Assembly (NCBI RefSeq): GCF_042676245.1 | Contig: NZ_JBHTKA010000015.1 | Span: forward strand, 124,001 to 188,000 | Direction: 5' to 3' | From: Ohtaekwangia kribbensis | GTDB lineage: Bacteria; Bacteroidota; Bacteroidia; Cytophagales; Cyclobacteriaceae | DNA: 64,000 bases | Shown: positions 8,690-16,891 of the stretch, in pieces | How the letters are laid out: each line of letters opens with the position of its first letter | Position numbering within the stretch: position 1 is the first letter of the stretch | Notes under the pieces: model-generated | What the model was told of the DNA's origin: nothing | What the model saw: only the letters and a program-made list of their open reading frames with translations | The model's database searches: none | Made by a program: the position numbers and the translations under genes

Positions 8690-9274
8690 TCATTGTTTTT
8701 TGGTAAGTTCTTTTCGAATGCGACTTAAGGAAGAATCGGTTATACCCAGGTACGATGCAATATATTTCAGCGGTACATGCTCAAACAATTTCGGGTTGGT
8801 CTGCAGCAAGTGTGCGTAACGTTCTTCAGCCGTTTCGGTGATCATGGAAAGCATGCGTACTTTCAGTGAAGCAAATCCTTTAACCAACACCGAGCGTCCG
8901 AACTCGCGGAACTCCTGCAGTGAATGGAATAGCATATTGAGTTGCGCGTACGTAATATACCAGCCCTCGCAATCCGTAAGCGCCTGTATATTTTCTTTAG
9001 ATATAGTCCGGTTAAAAAAAGACGACACTTCAAACACCACCTGGTTGCCGGCATAGAAGTTCGTGGTAACATCGTTGCCATCTGTATCATATGCAAAGGC
9101 GCGAAGGAAACCGCTTCGCATAAAAAAGTATTCATCGCTGAGCTGACCTTCCGTAAGCAGGAATTGATTCCGGGCAATGCTCTTCGGTTTGAAATGATCC
9201 GCTATAATTTCAGCCTTTTCACGCGAGATGTGATTGGTAGCGGTAAGAAACAGAATCAGTTCTGTTTTGTCCAT
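8690..9274 (-). CDS. Crp/Fnr-family transcriptional regulator
   Basis: A 194-aa regulator. The cyclic-nucleotide-binding-like beta roll covers roughly residues 20-130 (FLLTEGQLSDEYFFMRSGFL is its core). It lacks the Arg-containing phosphate-binding loop typical of cAMP binders and has no Fnr cysteines. The C-terminal helix-turn-helix reads VPLKYIASYLGITDSSLSRI, the common Bacteroidota variant. ATG 9274 (MDKTELILF) is preferred to 9304. It is divergent from the TPR kinase at 9445, and the shared 170-base spacer holds two inverted repeats that could be its operator. Confidence 0.87.
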   Translation of the reverse strand: MDKTELILFLTATNHISREKAEIIADHFKPKSIARNQFLLTEGQLSDEYFFMRSGFLRAFAYDTDGNDVTTNFYAGNQVVFEVSSFFNRTISKENIQALTDCEGWYITYAQLNMLFHSLQEFREFGRSVLVKGFASLKVRMLSMITETAEERYAHLLQTNPKLFEHVPLKYIASYLGITDSSLSRIRKELTKKQ

Positions 9275-9361
9275 CTTTTTGTCATGAATATAAACATTCA
9301 TCAACAGATCGTCACGCTTTTTTCGAGCGCTGTTCGCTTATCATGTAGGTATAACTGACAG

Positions 9362-9374
9362 ATGCGCAACGCAT
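9362..9374. promoter_or_regulatory. Palindrome ATGCG-CAA-CGCAT
   Basis: A perfect 5-bp inverted repeat with a three-base spacer in the divergent spacer between the Crp/Fnr gene (start 9274) and the TPR kinase (start 9445). Position fits a regulator operator; no experimental basis. Confidence 0.3.
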
Positions 9375-9407
9375 GCTTATTATATCATTTAATATACTAT
9401 CTTGTAT

Positions 9408-9431
9408 GTTAATATCCCGCAGTATATTAAC
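9408..9431 (+). promoter_or_regulatory. Inverted repeat just upstream of TPR kinase
   Basis: GTTAATAT (9408-9415) and ATATTAAC (9424-9431) are perfect reverse complements with an eight-base spacer, ending 13 bases before the ATG at 9445. It could be an operator or an RNA hairpin over the start region. Confidence 0.4.
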
Positions 9432-9444
9432 TTAGGAATAAGTT

Positions 9445-11376
9445 ATGCGATACTTTACCGCACCTGAATTGAAGCAATGGATGGTTGCCAGTGTGATCAT
9501 TGTGAACCTGATTTCAGGCAGGGCCATTGGACAATCGATTCCACAGTATATAACAAAACTCGAAAACGCTTCTACCGCGCAGGAATTTGAAAAAATTTTC
9601 GGGGAGATGATGACGTTGTTTCATGCTGGTAAAATGCCTTTTAAAGATGATGACGTTACGGTCATCGTAAACATTGCCCGGAGCAAATCATTTTCTGAAA
9701 GTATATTACCCAGTGTATACGGCTGGGCCGGTACCATGTTTGGCAATGGACGGATGAATGACGCTATTGTTTATTTCATGGAGAGCGCCATGCTGTTTAG
9801 AAAACAGCACAAACCGGTTGGCGAATCACTCAGCTATTTTGAGATTGCATTGATACAACATAAAGCTGAAAACTATGAAGAGGCAAAAGAATATTATAGC
9901 AAAACGCTGGCGGTAGGTAAAGATTCCTTGTATCACCGAACGCTTATCAATTGCTATAACGGCCTCGCGTTGATCCTTCGCGAACAAGGTATGTATGACC
10001 AGGCGCTGCCGGATTTCAGAAAGGCCTACAACATTGCTATCAACAAAAAAGATACCGCCTGGATTGCGATACTGGCCGGCAACATCGGAAGTATACATTT
10101 GCGTGAACAGCATTACGACAGCAGTCTGCATTATTATTACCGTAACCTGGCACTGATCAGGAATACAACGGAAACAGAAAATATAATCGAAACGTATGCC
10201 CACCTCGGCAGACTTTACCTGTTAATGAAAAATTACCGCATGTCCTTTCGTTATCTGGACAGCGCGCAGTTTGTCATTGAAGGACGTAAGATCAAGTTCA
10301 ATGACTTTTTTAACCCGATGGACTATATCCACGAATCGTACGCCAATTTATATAGTGATATCGGTGACTATAAAAAAGCATTTGAGCATCAGAGCAAATC
10401 GCACCAGATCGGTAAAGAAAAGCAACGGCTTATCAACAGTCGCAATCTCAAACAACTGCAGGCTTCGCAGGCATTCCGGCAAAAACAGAGCGAACTGGAA
10501 CTACTGCAGCAGATCAACGAAGCCAATATTGCCACCATCAGTCAGCACCGGTATGTGCAGATAGCTTTTTGCATCATTATTATACTGATGAGTATACTGG
10601 CCTATATAGCGTTTAATACCAGCAAAGTTCGTAAGAAACTGAATATAGAGTTGTCTCATTCCAACGAAGAGCTCGGCAGACTGAATCGTATCAAAGACCA
10701 GTTGTTCTCGGTGATCAGTCACGATCTGCGCGGTCCTATCGCAAACCTGCAAGCCGTAGTTGATCTCTATCGAATGGGAGGTGTTACTGCGGAGCAATTC
10801 GGAAAGTTACTGGATGATCTGAACGATCAGATCAAAGCATCTGGCAATGCGTTGGAGAATTTGTTGCAGTGGGCCCGAACGCAGCTCGGTGACATTAAGA
10901 TTACTCCCGGCAAAATTGTTTTGAAAGATATAGCCGATCGCGTAGTAACTCAGTTGAAGCGAAACCTCGAGATAAAAAAGATAGCATATGAAAATCAATT
11001 GACAGCTGACGTTATAGCCTGGGCTGATAAAAACCAGGTTGAGATTGTTATCCGGAATCTGATCGGTAACGCGATCAAGTTTACGCAGGAGGGAGGTATG
11101 ATCAGAATTTCGGGAACGGTCCACAGCGATGGCGTAAAGCTGATGATTGAAGACAATGGCATCGGCATGACCGAAGAAGAAACAGGAAAGCTATTTCACC
11201 GCGATGAATACTTCACCCGACCAGGTACACGCCAGGAAAAAGGCACCGGCATCGGATTGCTGATCTGCAAGGAAATGGTAGTTAACAACGGAGGCTCCAT
11301 TGACGTAACCAGCAGCAAAGGCCGGGGAACTATATTTACGGTAACACTCCCCCGCGAACCGAAGAACCGCTGCTGA
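9445..11376 (+). CDS. TPR-containing membrane histidine kinase
   Basis: A 643-aa complete kinase. A signal anchor is followed by a TPR region of about five to six repeats (residues 90-330; for example EAKEYYSKTLAVGKDSLYHR, YDQALPDFRKAYNIAI). A transmembrane helix lies near 373-392 (IAFCIIIILMSILAYIAF). The HisKA box FSVISHDLRGPIANL has the acceptor His426. The ATPase domain is intact: IRNLIGNAIKFTQ, DNGIGM, GTGIGLLICKEMV and GRGTIFTVTLP. It should sense through periplasmic TPRs. No response regulator is adjacent, as is common for orphan Bacteroidota kinases. Compare the catalytic-domain-less relative at 51703. Confidence 0.92.
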   Translation: MRYFTAPELKQWMVASVIIVNLISGRAIGQSIPQYITKLENASTAQEFEKIFGEMMTLFHAGKMPFKDDDVTVIVNIARSKSFSESILPSVYGWAGTMFGNGRMNDAIVYFMESAMLFRKQHKPVGESLSYFEIALIQHKAENYEEAKEYYSKTLAVGKDSLYHRTLINCYNGLALILREQGMYDQALPDFRKAYNIAINKKDTAWIAILAGNIGSIHLREQHYDSSLHYYYRNLALIRNTTETENIIETYAHLGRLYLLMKNYRMSFRYLDSAQFVIEGRKIKFNDFFNPMDYIHESYANLYSDIGDYKKAFEHQSKSHQIGKEKQRLINSRNLKQLQASQAFRQKQSELELLQQINEANIATISQHRYVQIAFCIIIILMSILAYIAFNTSKVRKKLNIELSHSNEELGRLNRIKDQLFSVISHDLRGPIANLQAVVDLYRMGGVTAEQFGKLLDDLNDQIKASGNALENLLQWARTQLGDIKITPGKIVLKDIADRVVTQLKRNLEIKKIAYENQLTADVIAWADKNQVEIVIRNLIGNAIKFTQEGGMIRISGTVHSDGVKLMIEDNGIGMTEEETGKLFHRDEYFTRPGTRQEKGTGIGLLICKEMVVNNGGSIDVTSSKGRGTIFTVTLPREPKNRC

Positions 11377-11400
11377 TAGTATATATAGCTTCGAGCTGTC

Positions 11401-11532
11401 AGCTTGTGAGCCTCGAGTTAAAATGCAAGTAAAATTATGGGAGAGATTTTCTTGCAGCCAGAAGTTTTTTTCCAGCAGCTTGCAGCCAGTAGCCTTTTAT
11501 TCTCGCAGCTCGCAACTCAAAGCTTACAAGCT
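11401..11532. repeat. AGCT-type dispersed repeat with inverted ends, copy 2
   Basis: AGCTTGTGAGCCTCGAGTT (11401-11419) matches the reverse complement of 11514-11532 at 16 of 19 positions. The right end also holds CAGCTCGCAACTCAAAGCT (11506-11524), nearly identical to 5671-5689. Between them CTTGCAGCCAG occurs twice, at 11450-11460 and 11479-11489. The element fills the convergent spacer between the TPR kinase and the TrpF-like gene. Confidence 0.5.
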
Positions 11533-11535
11533 ATT

Positions 11536-12102
11536 TCAATTGTCCTCTTCCAGCAACTCCAGTATCTCCGACAGTTCGTTGTACTGCTTCAGGCCGGGTT
11601 TGATTTCGTTGCTGCCGCTGAGCGCGATGCCATGGATATATTGCTGGTCGATGCGCTGGATGTTTTCCGTTGATTCTACGGTGAGCAATATTTCATGGTC
11701 GTTGGCAAGTTGCGCAAGGTCGCTGCGCTCATGCACGAGTATAAAATTAGGTTCCGTTTCAATCGAAGCGAGTGTTTCGCCTGTGTCGATGGAAAGTATA
11801 AAAGGAAGACTGATGTGATCTTTTAATACCCGCCACTCTTTTTTACCGAACTCAAGGTAATCCGGGCGGTAATTCTCAAGAATGGCGACAAGCTGGTCAG
11901 CGTGCGTTATACCATATACCTCGGCCACGATCTGCGGCCCGGTAACCCAGCCTCGTATTTCCTGAAATGATTTTGGACTAATGTAGTTCTCTTGTCCTTC
12001 TATTACACGAAAGCCCAGCAAATCAACGCCCATGCCTGCGCAATACCGCGCATCGCTCAGGTTGGTTATGCTGCCTACTTTTACGAATGTTTTTAATGCC
12101 AT
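11536..12102 (-). CDS. TrpF-like (beta/alpha)8 protein lacking the catalytic Cys
   Basis: A 188-aa protein resembling phosphoribosylanthranilate isomerase. The first strand and helix read FVKVGSITNLSDARYCAGMG and then VDLLGF, matching K-I-C-G-I-T-N-x-x-D-A of TrpF, and later strands keep the barrel spacing. The Cys that acts as general base in TrpF (K-I-C-G) is Ser or Gly here, and the phosphate-binding end of the barrel (IHGIALSGSNEIKPGLKQYN) is only partly conserved. No trp genes are nearby. It may be a repurposed barrel, so I give no gene symbol. Its start diverges from the lipoprotein gene at 12184. Confidence 0.7.
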   Translation of the reverse strand: MALKTFVKVGSITNLSDARYCAGMGVDLLGFRVIEGQENYISPKSFQEIRGWVTGPQIVAEVYGITHADQLVAILENYRPDYLEFGKKEWRVLKDHISLPFILSIDTGETLASIETEPNFILVHERSDLAQLANDHEILLTVESTENIQRIDQQYIHGIALSGSNEIKPGLKQYNELSEILELLEEDN

Positions 12103-12124
12103 AGTTAAAATGCTCTGGAAAAAA

Positions 12125-12149
12125 TAACTTTGAACTGTTTACGTTCAAA
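12125..12149 (+). promoter_or_regulatory. -7 box TAACTTTG with overlapping inverted repeat
   Basis: TAACTTTG (12125-12132) matches TAnnTTTG. It overlaps TTTGAAC (12129-12135) and GTTCAAA (12143-12149), a perfect 7-bp inverted repeat placed where RNA polymerase would start, as a repressor site would be. The lipoprotein start lies 34 bases downstream. Confidence 0.42.
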
Positions 12150-12183
12150 TTCGAGCGCGGATTTAAAGAAAAATGGTTAATCA

Positions 12184-12882
12184 GTGAAGCATTTTCTCAG
12201 ATTTTTAATTTTACCCCTCCTCACGGGCGTTCTGGTGGTCGCCTGCGATTCGTCAGATAATGACACATCACCGGGCACGGGTACCGAGTATTTCCCTCTT
12301 AAAACTGGTTCTTACCTCGTTTATGATGTGAGCGAGATCATATATACCCTCAGTGTACCCGAAACTTTACAGTACCAGCTCAAGGTTGCCATGGTCGACA
12401 AATTTCTAAACAGCGAGGGAGACAGCACGTTCGTGATCCACCGCAGCAGGCGTAACATCGCAGCAGATAACTGGACGTACCAGGACACTTGGTCGGTGCG
12501 GAAGAACGAGCGAGAAGTTGTTATGAGTGAAGGCAACGTGAGTTATGTAAAACTGAAATTACCGGTGCGCCAGAATATGGAGTGGGACGGTAATGCCTAT
12601 AACACGTTGGGTGAAGATGAATATACGCTGGAAGAATTGAAAGTATCCAAGACCTATAACAACCAGACGTTTGAAGATTGCATCACGGTAAATCAAAATG
12701 ATAATGACGACTTTATCGTTTTTCTCGATCAGCGCAAAGAGGTATATGCAAAAGATATAGGCCTCGTTTATAAAGAAACAACCCAGCTGCATTATTGTAC
12801 ACAGGATGATTGTCTGGGCCAGCAGAAAGTAGAGAGCGGTACCATCTATGAGCAGACTATTACAACGTATGGCGTGGAGTAG
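12184..12882 (+). CDS. Hypothetical lipoprotein
   Basis: A 232-aa predicted lipoprotein. A GTG start is followed by a hydrophobic signal and lipobox LVVAC (Cys at about residue 21), then an acidic linker DSSDNDTSPGTGTEY. The rest is beta-rich with YFPLKTGSYLVYDVSEI, a pattern seen in Bacteroidota surface or periplasmic lipoproteins; I do not recognise a named family. Its end overlaps the next gene by 14 bases, so the two are probably one operon, and it may assist or anchor the secreted subtilase. Confidence 0.78.
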   Translation: MKHFLRFLILPLLTGVLVVACDSSDNDTSPGTGTEYFPLKTGSYLVYDVSEIIYTLSVPETLQYQLKVAMVDKFLNSEGDSTFVIHRSRRNIAADNWTYQDTWSVRKNEREVVMSEGNVSYVKLKLPVRQNMEWDGNAYNTLGEDEYTLEELKVSKTYNNQTFEDCITVNQNDNDDFIVFLDQRKEVYAKDIGLVYKETTQLHYCTQDDCLGQQKVESGTIYEQTITTYGVE

Positions 12883-14494
12883 AGCAGTATATATAGTGGG
12901 CCTGGTGCTTGTGAGTGTTACTGCGTGGGGGCAGACGAACCGGTATGTGGTAATTTTTAAAGATAAAGCGGCATCGCCCTATAGCATTTCCAATCCTTCT
13001 GAATTTCTGTCGCAACGGGCTATCAACCGCAGAGAACAACAGGGTATATCGGTTACCGAGCAGGATCTGCCGGTAAATATAGCCTATATACAGGCCTTGA
13101 AAGATGCCGGAGCGGATGTCTTTTATAAAACACGGTGGCTCAATGGTGTTTTGGTTCAATGCGATGCATCCCTTATAGCAACGCTAACAGGTTTGTCATT
13201 TGTAGAGCGTGTGGAATATGTGGCACCCAACGCCAAGCTTATGACGAATGGTCGAAAGAAATCCAACCCCCGCGCGCGCACCTCGAAAGTAGCAGACATT
13301 ACCCAAACACAACTCGGCATGGTAGGCATTGATGATATGCATGCAGACGGCAACCGCGGTGAAGGAATGATCGTAGGTATATTTGACAGTGGTTTTCAAG
13401 GGGTGAATGTAAATGAGCCCTTTCAGCCACTCTTCGCTGAGAACCGCATTGACCTGACCGTATCACACGATCTTGTATACAATACGAAAGATATATTTCA
13501 GTACGATGAACATGGTGCTGAAGTGTTCTCGGTAATTGCAGCCTACCAGGAGGGAACCTATACCGGTGGCGCCTATAAAGCAAGCTACCAGCTTTTTGTT
13601 ACTGAAGATGTAAACACCGAATATAGAATAGAAGAGTATAACTGGCTGTTCGCTGCCGAGATGGCTGACAGTGCAGGGGTTGATGTGATCAATTCATCAC
13701 TAGGGTATAATACGTTTGATGACGCATCGATGGACTATACCAAAGCTGCCATGAACGGAAAGACTGCCGTGATAACGCGTGCCGCACAATGGGCAGCCGA
13801 CCGCGGTATAGTAGTAGTATGCAGTGCCGGTAATGAAGGAGCAGGCTCGTGGCAAATTATTACAGCACCGGCCGATGCAGAAGATGTACTGGCCGTAGCA
13901 TCTGTAACGAGCACAGGCGTTCGGGTAGCATCCAGCTCCAAAGGACCGAGTCCTGCGATTGATGGTGTTATTAAGCCAGATGTAGCAGCCATGGGCTCCA
14001 ACACAAGTGTTATACTTCCGAGTGGCGCGGTTGGTTCAGCTTCCGGCACATCGCTGGCAGCACCAATCATCACAAGTCTCGTAACAGGTATATGGCAACA
14101 GTACCCATCACTTACCAATAAAGAATTACTGGATATAGTCCGGCAATCCGGTTCGCAGGCCAGCACGCCTGATAATTTACTGGGCTACGGTATACCGAAT
14201 TACCTCACCGTAGAAACACTGCTGCAATCCATGCGCGAAAATCCGTTCAGAGTATATCCCAATCCGGTGGTCGATGATACTTTGTCCATTAAACCCTATA
14301 GCACTTCCGAAGTATCAACATGCCAGATTGAATTTATATCCCCGAAAGGACAATTGCTATTTACAGGTGACTTGAGTTTCTCAAAAGAGAATCCCGCATA
14401 TACCTTGAGTGTAGAATCACTCGCTTCGGGACTGTATATATTGCGTATCAAGTGGGGGGATGATGTGGCTACGCATCGGATCGTTATCCGTTAA
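12869..14494 (+). CDS. Secreted S8 subtilisin-like serine protease with T9SS sorting domain
   Basis: A 541-aa exported protease. The signal peptide ends near residue 21 (AWGQ). A propeptide with YVVIFKDK follows. The catalytic triad is visible: Asp173 in IFDSGFQG, His215 in DEHGAEVFSVI and Ser395 in GTSLAAPIIT. The C-terminal 80 residues (FRVYPNPVVDD to the end, with SGLYILRI and HRIVIR) form a type-A sorting domain, so the protein should be secreted by the type IX system and anchored or released at the cell surface. ATG 12869 lies inside the upstream lipoprotein gene; an upstream ATG at 12848 adds seven residues. Confidence 0.9.
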   Translation: MAWSRAVYIVGLVLVSVTAWGQTNRYVVIFKDKAASPYSISNPSEFLSQRAINRREQQGISVTEQDLPVNIAYIQALKDAGADVFYKTRWLNGVLVQCDASLIATLTGLSFVERVEYVAPNAKLMTNGRKKSNPRARTSKVADITQTQLGMVGIDDMHADGNRGEGMIVGIFDSGFQGVNVNEPFQPLFAENRIDLTVSHDLVYNTKDIFQYDEHGAEVFSVIAAYQEGTYTGGAYKASYQLFVTEDVNTEYRIEEYNWLFAAEMADSAGVDVINSSLGYNTFDDASMDYTKAAMNGKTAVITRAAQWAADRGIVVVCSAGNEGAGSWQIITAPADAEDVLAVASVTSTGVRVASSSKGPSPAIDGVIKPDVAAMGSNTSVILPSGAVGSASGTSLAAPIITSLVTGIWQQYPSLTNKELLDIVRQSGSQASTPDNLLGYGIPNYLTVETLLQSMRENPFRVYPNPVVDDTLSIKPYSTSEVSTCQIEFISPKGQLLFTGDLSFSKENPAYTLSVESLASGLYILRIKWGDDVATHRIVIR

Positions 14495-14529
14495 TCGTTG
14501 TGTCGGGTAAAGAATGAATTAGTATTGAT

Positions 14530-15141
14530 ATGATTATTTTCGGAACGAAGTCCACTCATTTAACAACGCAGAATATTTCAGGACAATGTAAGAACTGTGG
14601 TACGAGTAACAGCCTTCAATTAAGTGCTTTTCAGAAATATGTTCATGTATTCTGGATACCTACTTTTCCTGCAGGCAGGGAATATGTGACTCAATGCAGT
14701 CATTGCAGGAACGAATTAGTGAATGGTGGTGAAATTCGATTTGCCTCTAAAACAGCTTATGACGAGATCAAGTATCACCTAAAAACTCCCCTTTGGATAT
14801 ATACGGGCGTGGCTTTGATTGCTGTTTTAGTTATGTATTCAATAATAGAAGAATACAAAAAGGATGAGAACAACAAGGTATTCATCCAATCGCCAACGAA
14901 AGGTGATGTTTACAAAGTTAAAACCGAAGAAGGACAATATAGTTTATTGAAGGTGTCGCGAGTTAACGGTGATACAATTATCGTTTTTCAAAATAATTAT
15001 GTAGCAACACAAGCCCGTAGTTTAACGGAACTAATAGCTCAGGGCGACTCAACCTATAGCACTGAATCATACCCGATCTTGAAAGACGATATTGTTAAAA
15101 TGTTCGAGAAGAAGGATATAATTGATGTCGTCAGAGAGTAA
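14530..15141 (+). CDS. Zinc-ribbon, single-pass membrane hypothetical protein
   Basis: A 203-aa protein of unknown function. Two CxxC pairs (CKNC near residue 21, CSHC near 56) form a zinc ribbon at the N-terminus. One transmembrane helix follows (PLWIYTGVALIAVLVMYSII, about 86-108), then a C-terminal domain with GDVYKVKTEEGQYSLLKVSR. The ribbon resembles those of small Bacteroidota membrane proteins that read FGTKS near the start. The N-terminus is probably cytoplasmic. Base composition is slightly more AT-rich than its neighbours. It stands alone before a convergent inverted-repeat element. Confidence 0.75.
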   Translation: MIIFGTKSTHLTTQNISGQCKNCGTSNSLQLSAFQKYVHVFWIPTFPAGREYVTQCSHCRNELVNGGEIRFASKTAYDEIKYHLKTPLWIYTGVALIAVLVMYSIIEEYKKDENNKVFIQSPTKGDVYKVKTEEGQYSLLKVSRVNGDTIIVFQNNYVATQARSLTELIAQGDSTYSTESYPILKDDIVKMFEKKDIIDVVRE

Positions 15142-15178
15142 TACTATACGGTGACATTCTCCTTTATTGAACGGGTAT

Positions 15179-15270
15179 AAATCCAAACCGCTAAGAAGGT
15201 ACAGAAGTCACGGAGAGATTTTTTCTTCGTGACTTCTGTGCCTTCTTCGTGTTCTCAGTGGTTTGGATTT
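15179..15270. repeat. Long inverted-repeat element in convergent spacer
   Basis: Outer arms AAATCCAAACC (15179-15189) and GGTTTGGATTT (15260-15270) are perfect complements. Inner arms ACAGAAGTCACG (15201-15212) and CGTGACTTCTGT (15228-15239) are also perfect, and AAGAAGG/CCTTCTT sit between. The loop is GAGAGATTTTTTCTT. A related element lies at 63462-63556. Both occupy spacers between convergent genes, so they may serve as two-way terminators or be small non-autonomous elements. Confidence 0.7.
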
Positions 15271-15293
15271 TATATTTCACGAACGGCTAAAAC

Positions 15294-16451
15294 CTAGTAC
15301 GTAGGCATATCCGGATCAATCTCCTTCGCCCAGGCGAGAATGCCGCCTTTCAAATTATAGAGATTAGTAAAGCCGTGATTTTTTTCAAGCCACTGCACCA
15401 TGTTGCCACTGCGTGCACCGCTGCGACAATGAACAATTACCTGTTTATCTTTTTCAATTCTGTCAATGCTGTGCGGCACTTCTGCCTGAGGAATCAGTTC
15501 GCCTCCCAGATTGCAGATGTCGAATTCATGTGGTTCACGTACATCGATCAATTGAAAATCTGCTTTGGAGTCCATGAGCTCTTTTAACTCCTGTACGGTT
15601 ACTTCTTTCATTGTATTCTCGTGATTAAGGTTCAAAGATTTATTTTTCCCGTCATTAATGCCACAAAATTCATCATAATCCACTAAATGTTTTATGCTAT
15701 GGCGGGCTTGCCGGTCGGCAATCGTGATAATATTCTGTTCCAGGGTAGCACTGTCGAGCAGTAACAGTTTGTTGGCAAGCGGTTCGCCTATGCCGGCAAC
15801 AATCTTGATGACTTCATTGGCCTGCATACAGCCGATCATACCTGGCAACACACCAAGCACACCGGCCTGTTCACAATTCGGAGTGCTGGCAGGATCAGGC
15901 GGCTGCGGAAAGAGATCACGGTAATTGGCACTGAAGTTACCGGCAGCATCCCTATAATTGAATACTGCCACTTGTCCTTCAAACCGAAGTATAGATCCGT
16001 ATACAAAAGGTTTACCGAGCAGCACACATGCATCATTGATCAGGTAACGTGTCGGGAAGTTGTCGGTGCCATCCAGCACCACATCATAGTTCCGGATAAC
16101 ATCGAGCGCGTTCTCGGCACGCAGCGCGAAGGTGTAGCCCAGGAGTTGTATTGCGCTGTTAAGCGCCTTTAACCGATCGATGGCAGCGAGGGCTTTTGAT
16201 CGCCCTATATCGGCCTCGGTATAAAGCACTTGTCGCTGCAGGTTAGAAATATCCAACGTGTCACCATCAACAATACCAATCGTACCAATGCCGGCAGCAG
16301 CGAGGTAGAGCAGGGCAGGCGAGCCCAGTCCCCCGGCACCGACAACGAGTACTTTTGCATCTTTTAGTTTTTGTTGGCCTTTCGTACCAAAATCCTGCAA
16401 CACAAGGTGCCGGCTATACCGTTTATGATCTTCGTTGGTTAACTTGCTCAT
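15294..16451 (-). CDS. moeB: MoeB/ThiF-family adenylyltransferase with C-terminal rhodanese domain
   Basis: A 385-aa fusion resembling MOCS3. Residues 1-250 form the E1-like adenylation domain: YSRHLVLQDFG, the ATP loop VVGAGGLGSPALLYLAAAG, DGDTLDISNLQRQ, DGTDNFPTRYLIND, and the Cys in PNCEQAGVLG. Residues 285-385 are a rhodanese with IDVREPHEFD and the active-site Cys in VIVHCRSGARSG. The family adenylates the C-terminal Gly-Gly of a sulfur carrier (MoaD or ThiS) and loads sulfur on it. Only single cysteines remain where MoeB has CxxC zinc pairs, so the zinc site may be absent. It is divergent from ridA across 26 bases. A mogA/moaB-like gene is at 61120. Confidence 0.88.
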   Translation of the reverse strand: MSKLTNEDHKRYSRHLVLQDFGTKGQQKLKDAKVLVVGAGGLGSPALLYLAAAGIGTIGIVDGDTLDISNLQRQVLYTEADIGRSKALAAIDRLKALNSAIQLLGYTFALRAENALDVIRNYDVVLDGTDNFPTRYLINDACVLLGKPFVYGSILRFEGQVAVFNYRDAAGNFSANYRDLFPQPPDPASTPNCEQAGVLGVLPGMIGCMQANEVIKIVAGIGEPLANKLLLLDSATLEQNIITIADRQARHSIKHLVDYDEFCGINDGKNKSLNLNHENTMKEVTVQELKELMDSKADFQLIDVREPHEFDICNLGGELIPQAEVPHSIDRIEKDKQVIVHCRSGARSGNMVQWLEKNHGFTNLYNLKGGILAWAKEIDPDMPTY

Positions 16452-16477
16452 TCATTTCAAAAATACGATTCACATAC

Positions 16478-16861
16478 ATGCAACGAAAAAATTTCTCTTC
16501 TGGTGCCAAGTGGGAAGACATAGTAGGTTACTCACGTGCCGTATTGATTGGTAATCATCTTGAAGTATCCGGAACGGTTGCGGCCGATGAACAAGGTGTA
16601 GTAGGTCAGGGAGATTTTTACAAGCAGACCAGGTTTATCCTGGAGAAGATCGATAAAGTTTTGCAACAGGCGGGGTTCACGATGCGCGATGTTGTGCGCA
16701 CCCGTATGTTTGTTACCGATATATCACAATGGGAGGCAGTAGGAAAAGCACACGGTGAATTCTTCAAAGACATAAAGCCGGCTACGTCCATGATCGAGAT
16801 CAGTGCACTGATCGATCCGGAATATCTTGTTGAGATTGAAGTAACTGCGATCAAGAGTTAA
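16478..16861 (+). CDS. RidA/YjgF-family protein
   Basis: A 127-aa protein of the RidA superfamily, which hydrolyses reactive enamine/imine intermediates. Visible features are the start MQRKNFSSGAKWEDIVGYSR, GNHLEVSGTVAADEQG, the core RTRMFVTDISQWEAVG, and ATSMIEISALIDPEYLVEIE at the end. The Arg of the active site (V-R-T-R) and the terminal Glu are present. It belongs to the side of the family annotated 'Rid family' rather than canonical RidA. I start at ATG 16478; a longer reading to 16355 runs into moeB on the other strand. Thirty bases separate it from the following gene. Confidence 0.87.
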   Translation: MQRKNFSSGAKWEDIVGYSRAVLIGNHLEVSGTVAADEQGVVGQGDFYKQTRFILEKIDKVLQQAGFTMRDVVRTRMFVTDISQWEAVGKAHGEFFKDIKPATSMIEISALIDPEYLVEIEVTAIKS

Positions 16862-16891
16862 ATTTTTTACAACTACATTTTTATTTTTTAC

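Noticed and set aside
16355..16477. Longer N-terminus for the RidA-family protein
   Set aside because: It would overlap moeB on the other strand; the ATG at 16478 gives the normal RidA start.
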